64,000 nucleotides of DNA from Brevibacillus migulae (lineage in GTDB: Bacteria > Bacillota > Bacilli > Brevibacillales > Brevibacillaceae), in assembly GCF_004521915.1 (NCBI RefSeq), contig NZ_SDKD01000003.1, forward strand, positions 155,313-219,312. The letters run 5' to 3'. Shown one piece after another: positions 45,373 to 52,521 of the stretch. The notes under the pieces are model-generated. The model was not told the DNA's origin, searched no databases, and saw only the letters and a program-made list of their open reading frames with translations. Numbering within the stretch: position 1 is the first letter of the stretch; every line of letters begins with the position of its first letter. A program made the translations under genes and the position numbers.

Positions 45373-46641
45373 ATGAAAAAATGGTTTCCCATGCTTCTTT
45401 CTGTAGCGCTGTTATCTTCCGTTTCTCCGTTGGCTGCGGTACAAGCTGCTAAGCCTGCGAAGGAGACAGGCGGCGGATCGGAAAAAGAAAGCAAGCCTGC
45501 AAAAGAGGACAAACAAGGTTCCGACAGTGGAAAATCCGATAAGGACACTGGAAAAGGCAAGGCTGACAAGGACACAGGAAATGGCAAGGCCGACAAGGAC
45601 ACTGGCAAGGCCGACAAAGACACTGGCAAAGCCGACAAGCCCGAAAAGGAATCTTCTGATGAGACAAGCAATGATGACGGTCTTTCTCTCGATGGCGATA
45701 TTGAGGTAGATGTTGAAGTAGATGCCGATGTAGAAGTTGAGACAGAAACAGACGGTACCGTAGAGGAAGCTCCAGCAGAAGAACAACCAGCTGACACTGC
45801 GCCTCTTACCAAAAAACAAGCGGTAAAAGAAGCGGTAAAACTGAAAAAAGAAATCATCACGCTTCGTCAAGAATTGAAAAAAGTAGCTGAGGTTACTCCG
45901 GAAATCCAAGCGAAATACGAAGAACTTACAAAAGAACTGGAAAGTGCGTCCGCTTTGGGTGAAGCTCTTTCTGTTCAAAAAGAACTCTTGGAAAAAGTGT
46001 ACAAGCCTGGTGATGCTGCACAATACGAAAAGCTGGGTGAGCTCTATGAGCAAACGGGTGACGAAACGCTGAAAACCTTCGTGAATGGCGAAGAAGTAGA
46101 AGCTGAGCAACAACCATTCATCGCAAAGGGCAGAGCGATGGTACCAGTGCGTGCGATCAGCAAAGCACTGAAAGCAGAAGTAAACTACAGCGCTGAAACC
46201 AAAACGGTAGAAATTACTCGCGGCGACAGCAAAATCACGCTGTATCTGGATAAAAACGAAGCAGTGGTAAATGGCGAGACCATCAAGCTGGACAGCGCGC
46301 CAGTAATCAAAAATGGCCGCATGTTCCTGCCACTCCGCTTTATCGGTGAAAGCTTGAATGCAAAAGTGGGCTACCAAGATGAGGGTAAAATCGTGATCAT
46401 CGAAGATCCAGAGGCAACTGACGGTACAACAACCGACGGTACAACAACCGACGGTACAACAACCGACGGTACAACAACTGACGGTACAACAACGGACACA
46501 ACAACGGACACAACAACGGACACAACAACCGGCACAACAACGGACACAACAACCGACACCACAACTGAGACAACAACCGACACCACAACTGAGACAACAA
46601 CCGAAACTACAACCGAAACAACCACTACAACTCAATCCTAA
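45373..46641 (+). CDS. Secreted copper-amine-oxidase N-domain (stalk) protein with low-complexity ends
   Basis: A 422-residue exported protein. The signal peptide ends near AAVQAAK (about 25). A highly charged repetitive region (about 30-95) contains SDKDTGKGKADKDTG-type units, then an acidic stretch and a coiled coil (about 145-220). The Copper_amine_oxidase_N1 fold (about 235-345) is visible in RAMVPVRAISKALKAEVNY, VVNGETIKLDSAPVIKNGR and MFLPLRFIGESLNAKVGY; in Bacillales it is a common wall-associated stalk domain without oxidase activity. The tail (about 350-420) is (TDGTT)n, then TDTT/TETT repeats. ATG 45373 follows AAGGAGG. Probably an envelope structural or glycosylated protein. Confidence 0.83.
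   Translation: MKKWFPMLLSVALLSSVSPLAAVQAAKPAKETGGGSEKESKPAKEDKQGSDSGKSDKDTGKGKADKDTGNGKADKDTGKADKDTGKADKPEKESSDETSNDDGLSLDGDIEVDVEVDADVEVETETDGTVEEAPAEEQPADTAPLTKKQAVKEAVKLKKEIITLRQELKKVAEVTPEIQAKYEELTKELESASALGEALSVQKELLEKVYKPGDAAQYEKLGELYEQTGDETLKTFVNGEEVEAEQQPFIAKGRAMVPVRAISKALKAEVNYSAETKTVEITRGDSKITLYLDKNEAVVNGETIKLDSAPVIKNGRMFLPLRFIGESLNAKVGYQDEGKIVIIEDPEATDGTTTDGTTTDGTTTDGTTTDGTTTDTTTDTTTDTTTGTTTDTTTDTTTETTTDTTTETTTETTTETTTTTQS
46421..46638 (+). repeat. Thr-rich tandem repeat tract
   Basis: About 15-bp units (acaaccgacggtaca type) repeat five times, then shorter acaacggacaca and acaaccgaaact types. This is a likely site of length variation. The encoded Thr/Asp/Glu-rich tail could be O-glycosylated. 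Confidence 0.85.
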
Positions 46642-46650
46642 TGTTCACAG

Positions 46651-46685
46651 CGGCGCTGCCCAAGCGGGTGGCGCCGTTTCGTTTT
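46651..46685 (+). terminator. Rho-independent terminator after the stalk-domain gene
   Basis: CGGCGC (46651-46656) pairs with GCGCCG (46671-46676), with an inner GCCC/GGGT, followed by tttcgtttt. Confidence 0.8.
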
Positions 46686-46711
46686 GAAAACGGGTAGTAA
46701 TATGCTATAGT
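46684..46711 (+). promoter_or_regulatory. Probable sigma-A promoter for the first SLAP gene
   Basis: TTGAAA (46684-46689), 16-base spacer, TATAGT (46706-46711), 74 bases before ATG 46785. Confidence 0.5.
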
Positions 46712-46784
46712 GTATGTCAGGAATGTCCATCCCCTTTATTTGGAATGTCGATGGACAGGGAGTACAGATAGGGAGCGACATGAC

Positions 46785-47738
46785 ATGTTATCATTTGTAA
46801 AAAACTTTCTGTCGGGAAAGTCCGACCCTAAGGAACTGAAAGAAGAGATCAAGGAGGAGTCCATTCTTGCGGCCTCCGAAGCGAATACAATCAAGGAAGA
46901 TACAGAGGAAACACCACAAGCGGAAACGGCCGAGGGAGTAACGACGCCTATTTCTCTGCATGAGTCGTGGGATCAAAACCTTTCGATGCAGCAGAAGTAT
47001 TCTCTTTCCTTTATGGCATCCGAGCTTCCGCCGATTGCACCCGGTAACATCTCGCTGGCCGGGGTCAGTCTGGTGCCCCACGAAGAGGGCATCGCGGTCG
47101 TCGCTTTTGTCCGCAATGCTTCCCCGAATCCGGTCCGTTTGGGCAAAATGAATCTCGTGGTCTTGATTCAGGATAACCAGCTGTTCACGCGGCAGTCGTT
47201 TGACTTGTCGGAGCTGGGTGAGATTCCGCCGTTTCATGCCAGACCGTGGGAATTTGTATTCAGCAGGGAACACTATCTGATGGTCAATGTAGCGCTCCGC
47301 AACTGGAAGCTGGCCTTCGAGATCGCAGAGAAGAAAATGGTCCTCCCGCAAAAGCTGGAGCTGGAGGAATCCTGGATCAAATCGCTGTCCGATGCTCAGA
47401 AGGATTCCTTGATCGAATTGGCGAAGCAGTTGCCTGCACTGAAGCCGGGAGAAGTCAACGTGCAAAGCGTCCAACTTTCCAAGAGCGAGGATGGCAGCCT
47501 GCGGGCACTCCTGTTGATCCGCAATGGCTCGGAGCGTTCACTCTCCTTTGAAAAACTTCCGCTTGCCCTGATCGACGCGACGGGAGAAACGGTAGCGCAA
47601 GGTCTGTTTGAGCTGGGCTCGCTCACTGTCAATGCGGAAACGAGCAAACCATGGATGTTCATTTTTCCGCCGGAGAGCATTCTCAAGGAAAATCCGGATT
47701 TCAGCCGTTGGAGCGTCCGGGTGCCCCAAGGGGAATAA
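46785..47738 (+). CDS. SLAP-domain protein (S-layer assembly / accessory Sec type), paralogue 1
   Basis: A 317-residue protein without a signal peptide. The N-terminus, MLSFVKNFLSGKSDPKELKE, is shared in form with the next two genes. It contains two copies of an about 110-residue module: ESWDQNLSMQQKYSLSFMA ... PWEFVF and ESWIKSLSDAQKDSLIELA ... PWMFIF. Each has a helix pair followed by beta strands with FVRNAS or LIRNGS. This duplicated module matches the SLAP domain of accessory-Sec S-layer assembly proteins such as B. anthracis SlaP. These act with SecA2 in exporting S-layer proteins; no secA2 lies in the window. ATG 46785 follows GGGAG. Confidence 0.8.
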   Translation: MLSFVKNFLSGKSDPKELKEEIKEESILAASEANTIKEDTEETPQAETAEGVTTPISLHESWDQNLSMQQKYSLSFMASELPPIAPGNISLAGVSLVPHEEGIAVVAFVRNASPNPVRLGKMNLVVLIQDNQLFTRQSFDLSELGEIPPFHARPWEFVFSREHYLMVNVALRNWKLAFEIAEKKMVLPQKLELEESWIKSLSDAQKDSLIELAKQLPALKPGEVNVQSVQLSKSEDGSLRALLLIRNGSERSLSFEKLPLALIDATGETVAQGLFELGSLTVNAETSKPWMFIFPPESILKENPDFSRWSVRVPQGE

Positions 47739-47752
47739 GCCACCGAATGATT

Positions 47753-47782
47753 TGACCCTGTTGGTCCAAAAACGATATGATG
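47753..47782 (+). promoter_or_regulatory. Probable sigma-A promoter for the second SLAP gene
   Basis: TTGACC (47753-47758), 18-base spacer, TATGAT (47777-47782), 39 bases before ATG 47822. Confidence 0.5.
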
Positions 47783-47821
47783 ATAAGAAGACCTCAGAAG
47801 AGAGACGAAGAGGGGGATACT

Positions 47822-48799
47822 ATGTTTTCATTCATAAAAAATTGGTTTGGCAAGGACCGTGATGACGCGCGTTCCCTTGAAGATTTAAAGAAAGAGATTC
47901 AGGAAGAGTCCATTGTGGAAGCAGAGGAGCTGCAGGAAGCAGGGAATGCCGTCAATGCAGCGCAGACAACGGACAAGCCTGCGCCAGCACCAAAGAAAGA
48001 GCGTCAAAAAGTAAAGACCGAGCTGTCGCTGCATCCTTTATGGGAAGAAATGCTGGATAACGAGAAAAAGTACGCGCTGCGCTTTTTGCAAGCGGATTTG
48101 CCTGAGATGATTGTGGGTACGGTGGGCGTCACCGGCTTCAGTATGATTCCGGGAGACGGCGGGATCACGGTAGCGATGTTTTTCCGTAATGGGACGGCGT
48201 ACCCGGTGCGTTTCAAAACGATCACGCTTTCCGTCTATCTGGATGACCGCTTGTTTGCGCGTCATGCATTTAATATGGAAGAGCTGGGGGCGATTCCGTC
48301 CAACACCAGCCGTCCGTGGGAAGTCTTTTTCCCAGCGGATAGTTTTGTCAGCGATAATTTTGCCTTCAGCCGTTGGAAAGTGAAGCTGCATGTGGGCAAG
48401 AGCATGTATCAATGGCCGCGTGAGCTTGATCTGGATCCGGCGATGGAAGCCAAAATGACCGACATGCAAAAAAACAGACTGGAATACATCCTGCAAGTAC
48501 TGCCGCCGTTAAAACGGAATACAGTGGAAGTAACCGGTTTTGATATCAGCCGGATGAAGGACGGACGTCTGGTGGTTGCGATGCTGTTTCAAAATGCGAC
48601 GGATCAGGTGTATTCTCCAGAAAAGCTGGATATTACCATCAAGGATCCGGATGGCAGCGTGATTGCCGAGGGCTTGGTTCAGACAGACAAAATTCATGTG
48701 CGGCCAGGAACCAGCCGACCCTGGATCATGGTATTCCCGCCTGAATTGGTGAAGAAGCAGGATACGGTGCTGCGTCATTGGGCGCTGATTGTGAAGTAA
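47822..48799 (+). CDS. SLAP-domain protein, paralogue 2
   Basis: A 325-residue cytosolic paralogue of the preceding protein. The start MFSFIKNWFGKDRDDARSLE is followed by a variable linker, then two modules: HPLWEEMLDNEKKYALRFLQ ... RPWEVFFPADSF and LDPAMEAKMTDMQKNRLEYI ... RPWIMVFPPELV. Repeated phrases MFFRNGTAYPV and MLFQNATDQVY mark the same beta region in each. It has its own likely promoter, so it need not be made together with paralogue 1. The third paralogue follows after 49 bases without a visible terminator and is probably co-transcribed. S-layer assembly or export is the inferred role. Confidence 0.8.
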   Translation: MFSFIKNWFGKDRDDARSLEDLKKEIQEESIVEAEELQEAGNAVNAAQTTDKPAPAPKKERQKVKTELSLHPLWEEMLDNEKKYALRFLQADLPEMIVGTVGVTGFSMIPGDGGITVAMFFRNGTAYPVRFKTITLSVYLDDRLFARHAFNMEELGAIPSNTSRPWEVFFPADSFVSDNFAFSRWKVKLHVGKSMYQWPRELDLDPAMEAKMTDMQKNRLEYILQVLPPLKRNTVEVTGFDISRMKDGRLVVAMLFQNATDQVYSPEKLDITIKDPDGSVIAEGLVQTDKIHVRPGTSRPWIMVFPPELVKKQDTVLRHWALIVK

Positions 48800-48848
48800 G
48801 AACACAAAGATACATATGTGAGTGTGTGGCTATCGAGGAGGTTTTTTC

Positions 48849-49826
48849 ATGAGTTGGTTACTGGAGAATTGGTTTGGGACAGAGGAAAGCTTGGAACAGG
48901 TGCGTGAAGATATTCGCGAGCACTTGCAAAAGGAATCGTATCTCGGGGTCTCCGGATTGGATCGTCCCGAGCAATCCGCCAATCGCGTGGATTCAAAAGA
49001 ACTGTCCGTAGTTTTGCATGGACCGTGGGATAGCAAGCTGGATGATATGGAAGAGGAGCTGCTGGAATACATTCACGACCAATTGCCGCCGGTTGTACGC
49101 GATGAGGTCGGCATTACACCATTTTTTACGAATGTCACGCCAGAAGGCTATCTCGTCCTCGCGTTCCTGCGCAACGCATGCGACCGCGATATTTTGCTGC
49201 AAAAGCTGCCGCTCGTCCTGACGACACCGGACGGCGAAGTGGTGGCCCGCAAGACGTTTGATATGATGCCTTTTGGGATCCTGGGCAAGTTTGTCAGCCG
49301 TCCAAGTGAATTCATGTTCCGTTGGGAAGAGTTCACCCGCGTGCCGGAGCAGGAAGTCCCCTTGACGCTCTCCTATGAAGGCAAACCGAAAAAACGGGAA
49401 CTGACGCCAGAAAAATACACCGATACCAATGGCTTGTCGGAGCAAGATCTTGGCAAGTACATGGAGCATGCGGAAGATAAAATCGAAGCGATCCCGGGCC
49501 AGGTCGATCTCCAGGTATTGGACATCGCCGCGGGAGATGAAGGCGGACTGAAAATCGTCGTGCTGTTCCGCAACGGATTGGGCAAACGCCTGGAATTTAC
49601 CGAGGTGCCGATTCGCATCCATGATAAGCAAGGAAGAGAAGTAGCGCGCGTTCGCTATGAATTGAGCAACCTGCGCGTAGATCCGCAAAGCAGCCGGATG
49701 TGGACTTTCTATGTGCCGGAGGAGTCCATCAAGCTGAAGCAAGTCTCTCCGGAGGATTGTGTGGCTTACATTCCGCAGCCTCAGCAAAGCAAAGATAACG
49801 ATACGAATAAAGGCTTGATGCAATAA
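48849..49826 (+). CDS. SLAP-domain protein, paralogue 3
   Basis: A 325-residue member of the same family, start MSWLLENWFGTEESLEQVRE. Modules begin HGPWDSKLDDMEEELLEYIH and LSEQDLGKYMEHAEDKIEA. Both contain the hallmark LAFLRNACD or VLFRNGLGK strand and end in the family's closing phrase (RPSEFMFRWEEF; SRMWTFYVPEES). It is the most divergent of the three, and its first helices are more acidic. ATG 48849 follows GAGGAGG. It ends at a bidirectional terminator facing the minus-strand protease gene. Confidence 0.78.
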   Translation: MSWLLENWFGTEESLEQVREDIREHLQKESYLGVSGLDRPEQSANRVDSKELSVVLHGPWDSKLDDMEEELLEYIHDQLPPVVRDEVGITPFFTNVTPEGYLVLAFLRNACDRDILLQKLPLVLTTPDGEVVARKTFDMMPFGILGKFVSRPSEFMFRWEEFTRVPEQEVPLTLSYEGKPKKRELTPEKYTDTNGLSEQDLGKYMEHAEDKIEAIPGQVDLQVLDIAAGDEGGLKIVVLFRNGLGKRLEFTEVPIRIHDKQGREVARVRYELSNLRVDPQSSRMWTFYVPEESIKLKQVSPEDCVAYIPQPQQSKDNDTNKGLMQ

Positions 49827-49832
49827 ATGACG

Positions 49833-49870
49833 AAAATCCCTCATGTCTTGCTGACATCAGGGATTTTTCG
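49833..49870. terminator. Bidirectional terminator between SLAP3 and the minus-strand protease
   Basis: AAATCCCT (49834-49841) pairs with AGGGATTT (49859-49866), with inner ATGTC/GACAT. Flanking A and T runs serve both strands. Confidence 0.85.
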
Positions 49871-49887
49871 TTTTGTTCGCTCCCTAG

Positions 49888-51906
49888 TCAATATCTGACG
49901 CGAAACGGCATGATGGTCGGTTTGCCCAAAGCCATACCTTTTTGGGAACGGATCTGATCGGTAACCAGGAGAAAGTACATTTCACCCGGCTTCATAGGTG
50001 CGACGGGTCTGATGCGGATTTCCCGATTGCTTCGATTCAGCGTAAGTGTAGCAGCGATCTTTTCTTGGCGATCGGTTTCGATCCAGATCGACTGATCATT
50101 TACAGTCTTGGCATCGATGGCTTGGGAGAAGCCGATCGCGAACGTCTTGCTCCGAGACACGTTCCGCTGCATGGGATATGAATGCAGATTGTCTTCGTAT
50201 GCAGGCGAGTGATCGGTTGTCGAAAAGGAAGCCAAAGGAATGGCATTCATCAACATCACCCGATAGCGCTCGTTGGCGGCTAATGGGCTGTCGGCATCCA
50301 GTGTGAAACGATTGCTCGACCATTTGGTGAGGGTTGTACCCGGCACTTCCTGTCCGTGGGAATCGATCAGCTTCACATATTTTTGCAAAGTGGCCGCAAT
50401 CGGTGATGCGTCCAGCTGTACCTCGACCGAGGGATAGAGGCTCACATCGGTTTTCCCCCAAGCCGGGGCGGTGGATCGAATGAAGCCATCCGACGCTGGA
50501 TGGACTGCGCTTCTTGTTTTCGTGGAAAATGCCACCCGGGCCGGATCTTGCTTCAGGATGCCGGCAAGGGTACTGGTCCGGGCGAGCAATGTTTTCCACG
50601 AGTAGCTGCTTCCCTTGGCATCCGTGACCATGATCTTGTCGCTGGCGTTTTGCGTAAAGAAAGCGACATATTGCTCCGGATCATGGATCAGTTCTTCCAG
50701 GGTGAAGGCAGCGGCGCTTTGGGGAGCGCTCGCGACCTGCTTGATTGCTTCCAGAAAGTCGATACGGCCATGGCCGCTGTAGCGATCGGTGCCGCGTGCA
50801 TCGATGTCAGCAGCCGTGCTTGTCAGGATCGCTCTCAGGTCGCTTGCCTCAAGCGGCTTTGGCGATGCGGCCAGCAGGAGTGCGGCGAGGGCGCTCACGT
50901 GAGGGGCAGCCATGGAAGTGCCGCTCATATAGGCGTACTTATTGTCGGGGATGGTGCTTATGATGTCTACCCCGGGAGCAGCGAGATCGATTTCGGGTCC
51001 GTTATTGGAGAAAAACGGGACCTCATCCTGCTCGGTTGTGGCTGCTACAGCGATGGATTCCGGATAAGCAGCGGGGTAATCGACATCGCCGGCCTCGTTT
51101 CCGGCCGCCGCTACGACCAGTACGCCTTTTTCCGCAGCATACCGGATGGCATCGTGCTCGGCTTTGGAGGAAAGCGAGGCGCCCAAGCTCAAGTTAATGA
51201 CAGATGCCCCCATGTCGACGGCATCGTAGATCGCTTTCACTTCGTTTGAAACGGTTCCGTTGCCTTCTCCGTCTAATATTTTAAGGGGAATAATGCGCAC
51301 GTCCGCCTTGCCGGTCAGTCCGGATACGCCCAAGCTGTTGTCCGTCAGAGCAGCGATGATGCCGCTGACGTGCGTGCCATGACCGTTTTCATCGTCCGGG
51401 ACTGTGTCATGTTCCACATAGTCATAGCCGTCGATGATGCGGCCGGCCAGATCCGGATGGTCCGGATCGATGCCGGTATCGATGACCGCGACTTTTACGG
51501 TTCTTTTGGCGTTTGCCGCCAGTGACCACGCTTCCTGCGCCTGCAAACGGGACAACGCCCATTGCTCCATGCTGCCAGGATCGTTGGGCCGCACCGATTT
51601 CGCCTTTATGCTTTTCGGAGGATCCGGTATTTGCACCAGATGGTTTTGCTCCACAGATTGGATGTCTGGTCTGTCGGCAAGTTGCTCGATCAATTTCTTT
51701 GCATCTGCTGTGGTTTTCGGCTCGAAGACACTCACCTCGGGCGCGGCATGCTGATACTCTTGCTCCCAGACTACCAAGACTTCATTTTGCGGGGCGGCAT
51801 CGTGCGAGGATTCCGCGGCAAGCACCTCGAGGCCGGGTGAGACAAGCAGGCTCATGATCAAGAGAATGCTTGCGGTCGACCGGCGGGATCGATGGGAAAG
51901 GTTCAT
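49888..51906 (-). CDS. Secreted subtilisin-like serine protease (S8) with C-terminal Ig-like region
   Basis: A 672-residue exported protease on the minus strand. The signal peptide ends near EVLAAES (about 31). A short propeptide region (about 40-95) precedes the S8 domain (about 105-395): VAVIDTGIDPDHPDL (Asp), NGHGTHVSGIIAAL (His) and GTSMAAPHVSALAALLL (Ser). Beyond about residue 475 there are two Ig-like domains of the SbsA/Big_5 type (YPSVEVQLDASPIAATL, AIGFSQAIDAKTVNDQSIW), ending in KPTIMPFRVRY. ATG has a CAGGAGGAG site. It differs from the 42946 protease in its tail, so the two are not a recent duplication. Confidence 0.92.
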   Translation of the reverse strand: MNLSHRSRRSTASILLIMSLLVSPGLEVLAAESSHDAAPQNEVLVVWEQEYQHAAPEVSVFEPKTTADAKKLIEQLADRPDIQSVEQNHLVQIPDPPKSIKAKSVRPNDPGSMEQWALSRLQAQEAWSLAANAKRTVKVAVIDTGIDPDHPDLAGRIIDGYDYVEHDTVPDDENGHGTHVSGIIAALTDNSLGVSGLTGKADVRIIPLKILDGEGNGTVSNEVKAIYDAVDMGASVINLSLGASLSSKAEHDAIRYAAEKGVLVVAAAGNEAGDVDYPAAYPESIAVAATTEQDEVPFFSNNGPEIDLAAPGVDIISTIPDNKYAYMSGTSMAAPHVSALAALLLAASPKPLEASDLRAILTSTAADIDARGTDRYSGHGRIDFLEAIKQVASAPQSAAAFTLEELIHDPEQYVAFFTQNASDKIMVTDAKGSSYSWKTLLARTSTLAGILKQDPARVAFSTKTRSAVHPASDGFIRSTAPAWGKTDVSLYPSVEVQLDASPIAATLQKYVKLIDSHGQEVPGTTLTKWSSNRFTLDADSPLAANERYRVMLMNAIPLASFSTTDHSPAYEDNLHSYPMQRNVSRSKTFAIGFSQAIDAKTVNDQSIWIETDRQEKIAATLTLNRSNREIRIRPVAPMKPGEMYFLLVTDQIRSQKGMALGKPTIMPFRVRY

Positions 51907-52030
51907 GCTGCTGGCTCCTCCTGCTCGGCTCAGTTTGTGGCTTTCATTCTACTAGATTGCAGTCAGAGCGCCTACAGGGAGTGAGAGGAAGCGGGTTTGG
52001 TGACATTTTGCCAGATGGGGAAGGTCTCTT

Positions 52031-52058
52031 TTGCTCCTTCAATTATCTGTGCTAGACT
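52031..52058 (+). promoter_or_regulatory. Probable sigma-A promoter for the small OWP-domain-like gene
   Basis: TTGCTC (52031-52036), 16-base spacer, TAGACT (52053-52058), 30 bases before the TTG start. It lies in the divergent region beside the minus-strand protease gene. Confidence 0.45.
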
Positions 52059-52088
52059 AAGAGGAATGAAAGGAGAGGAGGAGGCAAG

Positions 52089-52487
52089 TTGCGCTTTCAT
52101 CAAAAAATTGCCATCATTTGTATGGTGCTGACGCTTTTGATTCTTCCGGTTACCGATCGAGTCACGTGGGCGGCAGGAGAAGAAGGGATTTATATCGGCG
52201 GCGATTCTCCTACCTACTTTTATATGAAGGACATCCTCCGCAGCGACAGGCAATTGGAAGCATTGAAGAAGCTGCTGACAGAAGTGGATACAGAAGAAAT
52301 ATTCATCGTTCGCGATGGCCAAATGGCGAGTATTTATGAAATCTTGAGCGATCGACCGTACTACACCTATGACCCGAGCCGATTGTTGCCTGAATACACG
52401 CGTATCGCTGACGGCACTCGCATGGTGATTAACAGAAATATGCAGCAGGAAGACTCAGAAGCCCCAGAAATTGTCTATATCCGATAA
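52089..52487 (+). CDS. Small secreted protein resembling the N-terminal domain of the outer cell-wall protein
   Basis: A 132-residue exported protein, with a signal peptide to about residue 29 (TWAAGEE). The mature part reads GIYIGGDSPTYFYMKDIL ... EEIFIVRDGQMASIYEIL. This lines up with the N-terminal domain of the owp product at 15653 (GLYFNNTGKFYELMSVLDL ... DDIVFVKDNGQGAFIEEIL): same order, similar spacing. It stops where OWP continues into Ig-like repeats. TTG 52089 follows AAAGGAGAGGAGGAGG. The end overlaps the open frame of the SLH protease, which starts 34 bases later. Function unknown; a capping or chaperone-like partner of the outer layer is speculative. Confidence 0.7.
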   Translation: MRFHQKIAIICMVLTLLILPVTDRVTWAAGEEGIYIGGDSPTYFYMKDILRSDRQLEALKKLLTEVDTEEIFIVRDGQMASIYEILSDRPYYTYDPSRLLPEYTRIADGTRMVINRNMQQEDSEAPEIVYIR

Positions 52488-52521
52488 AAAGAGAAGAAAT
52501 AGGGGAAGAAGGAACCAAGAA

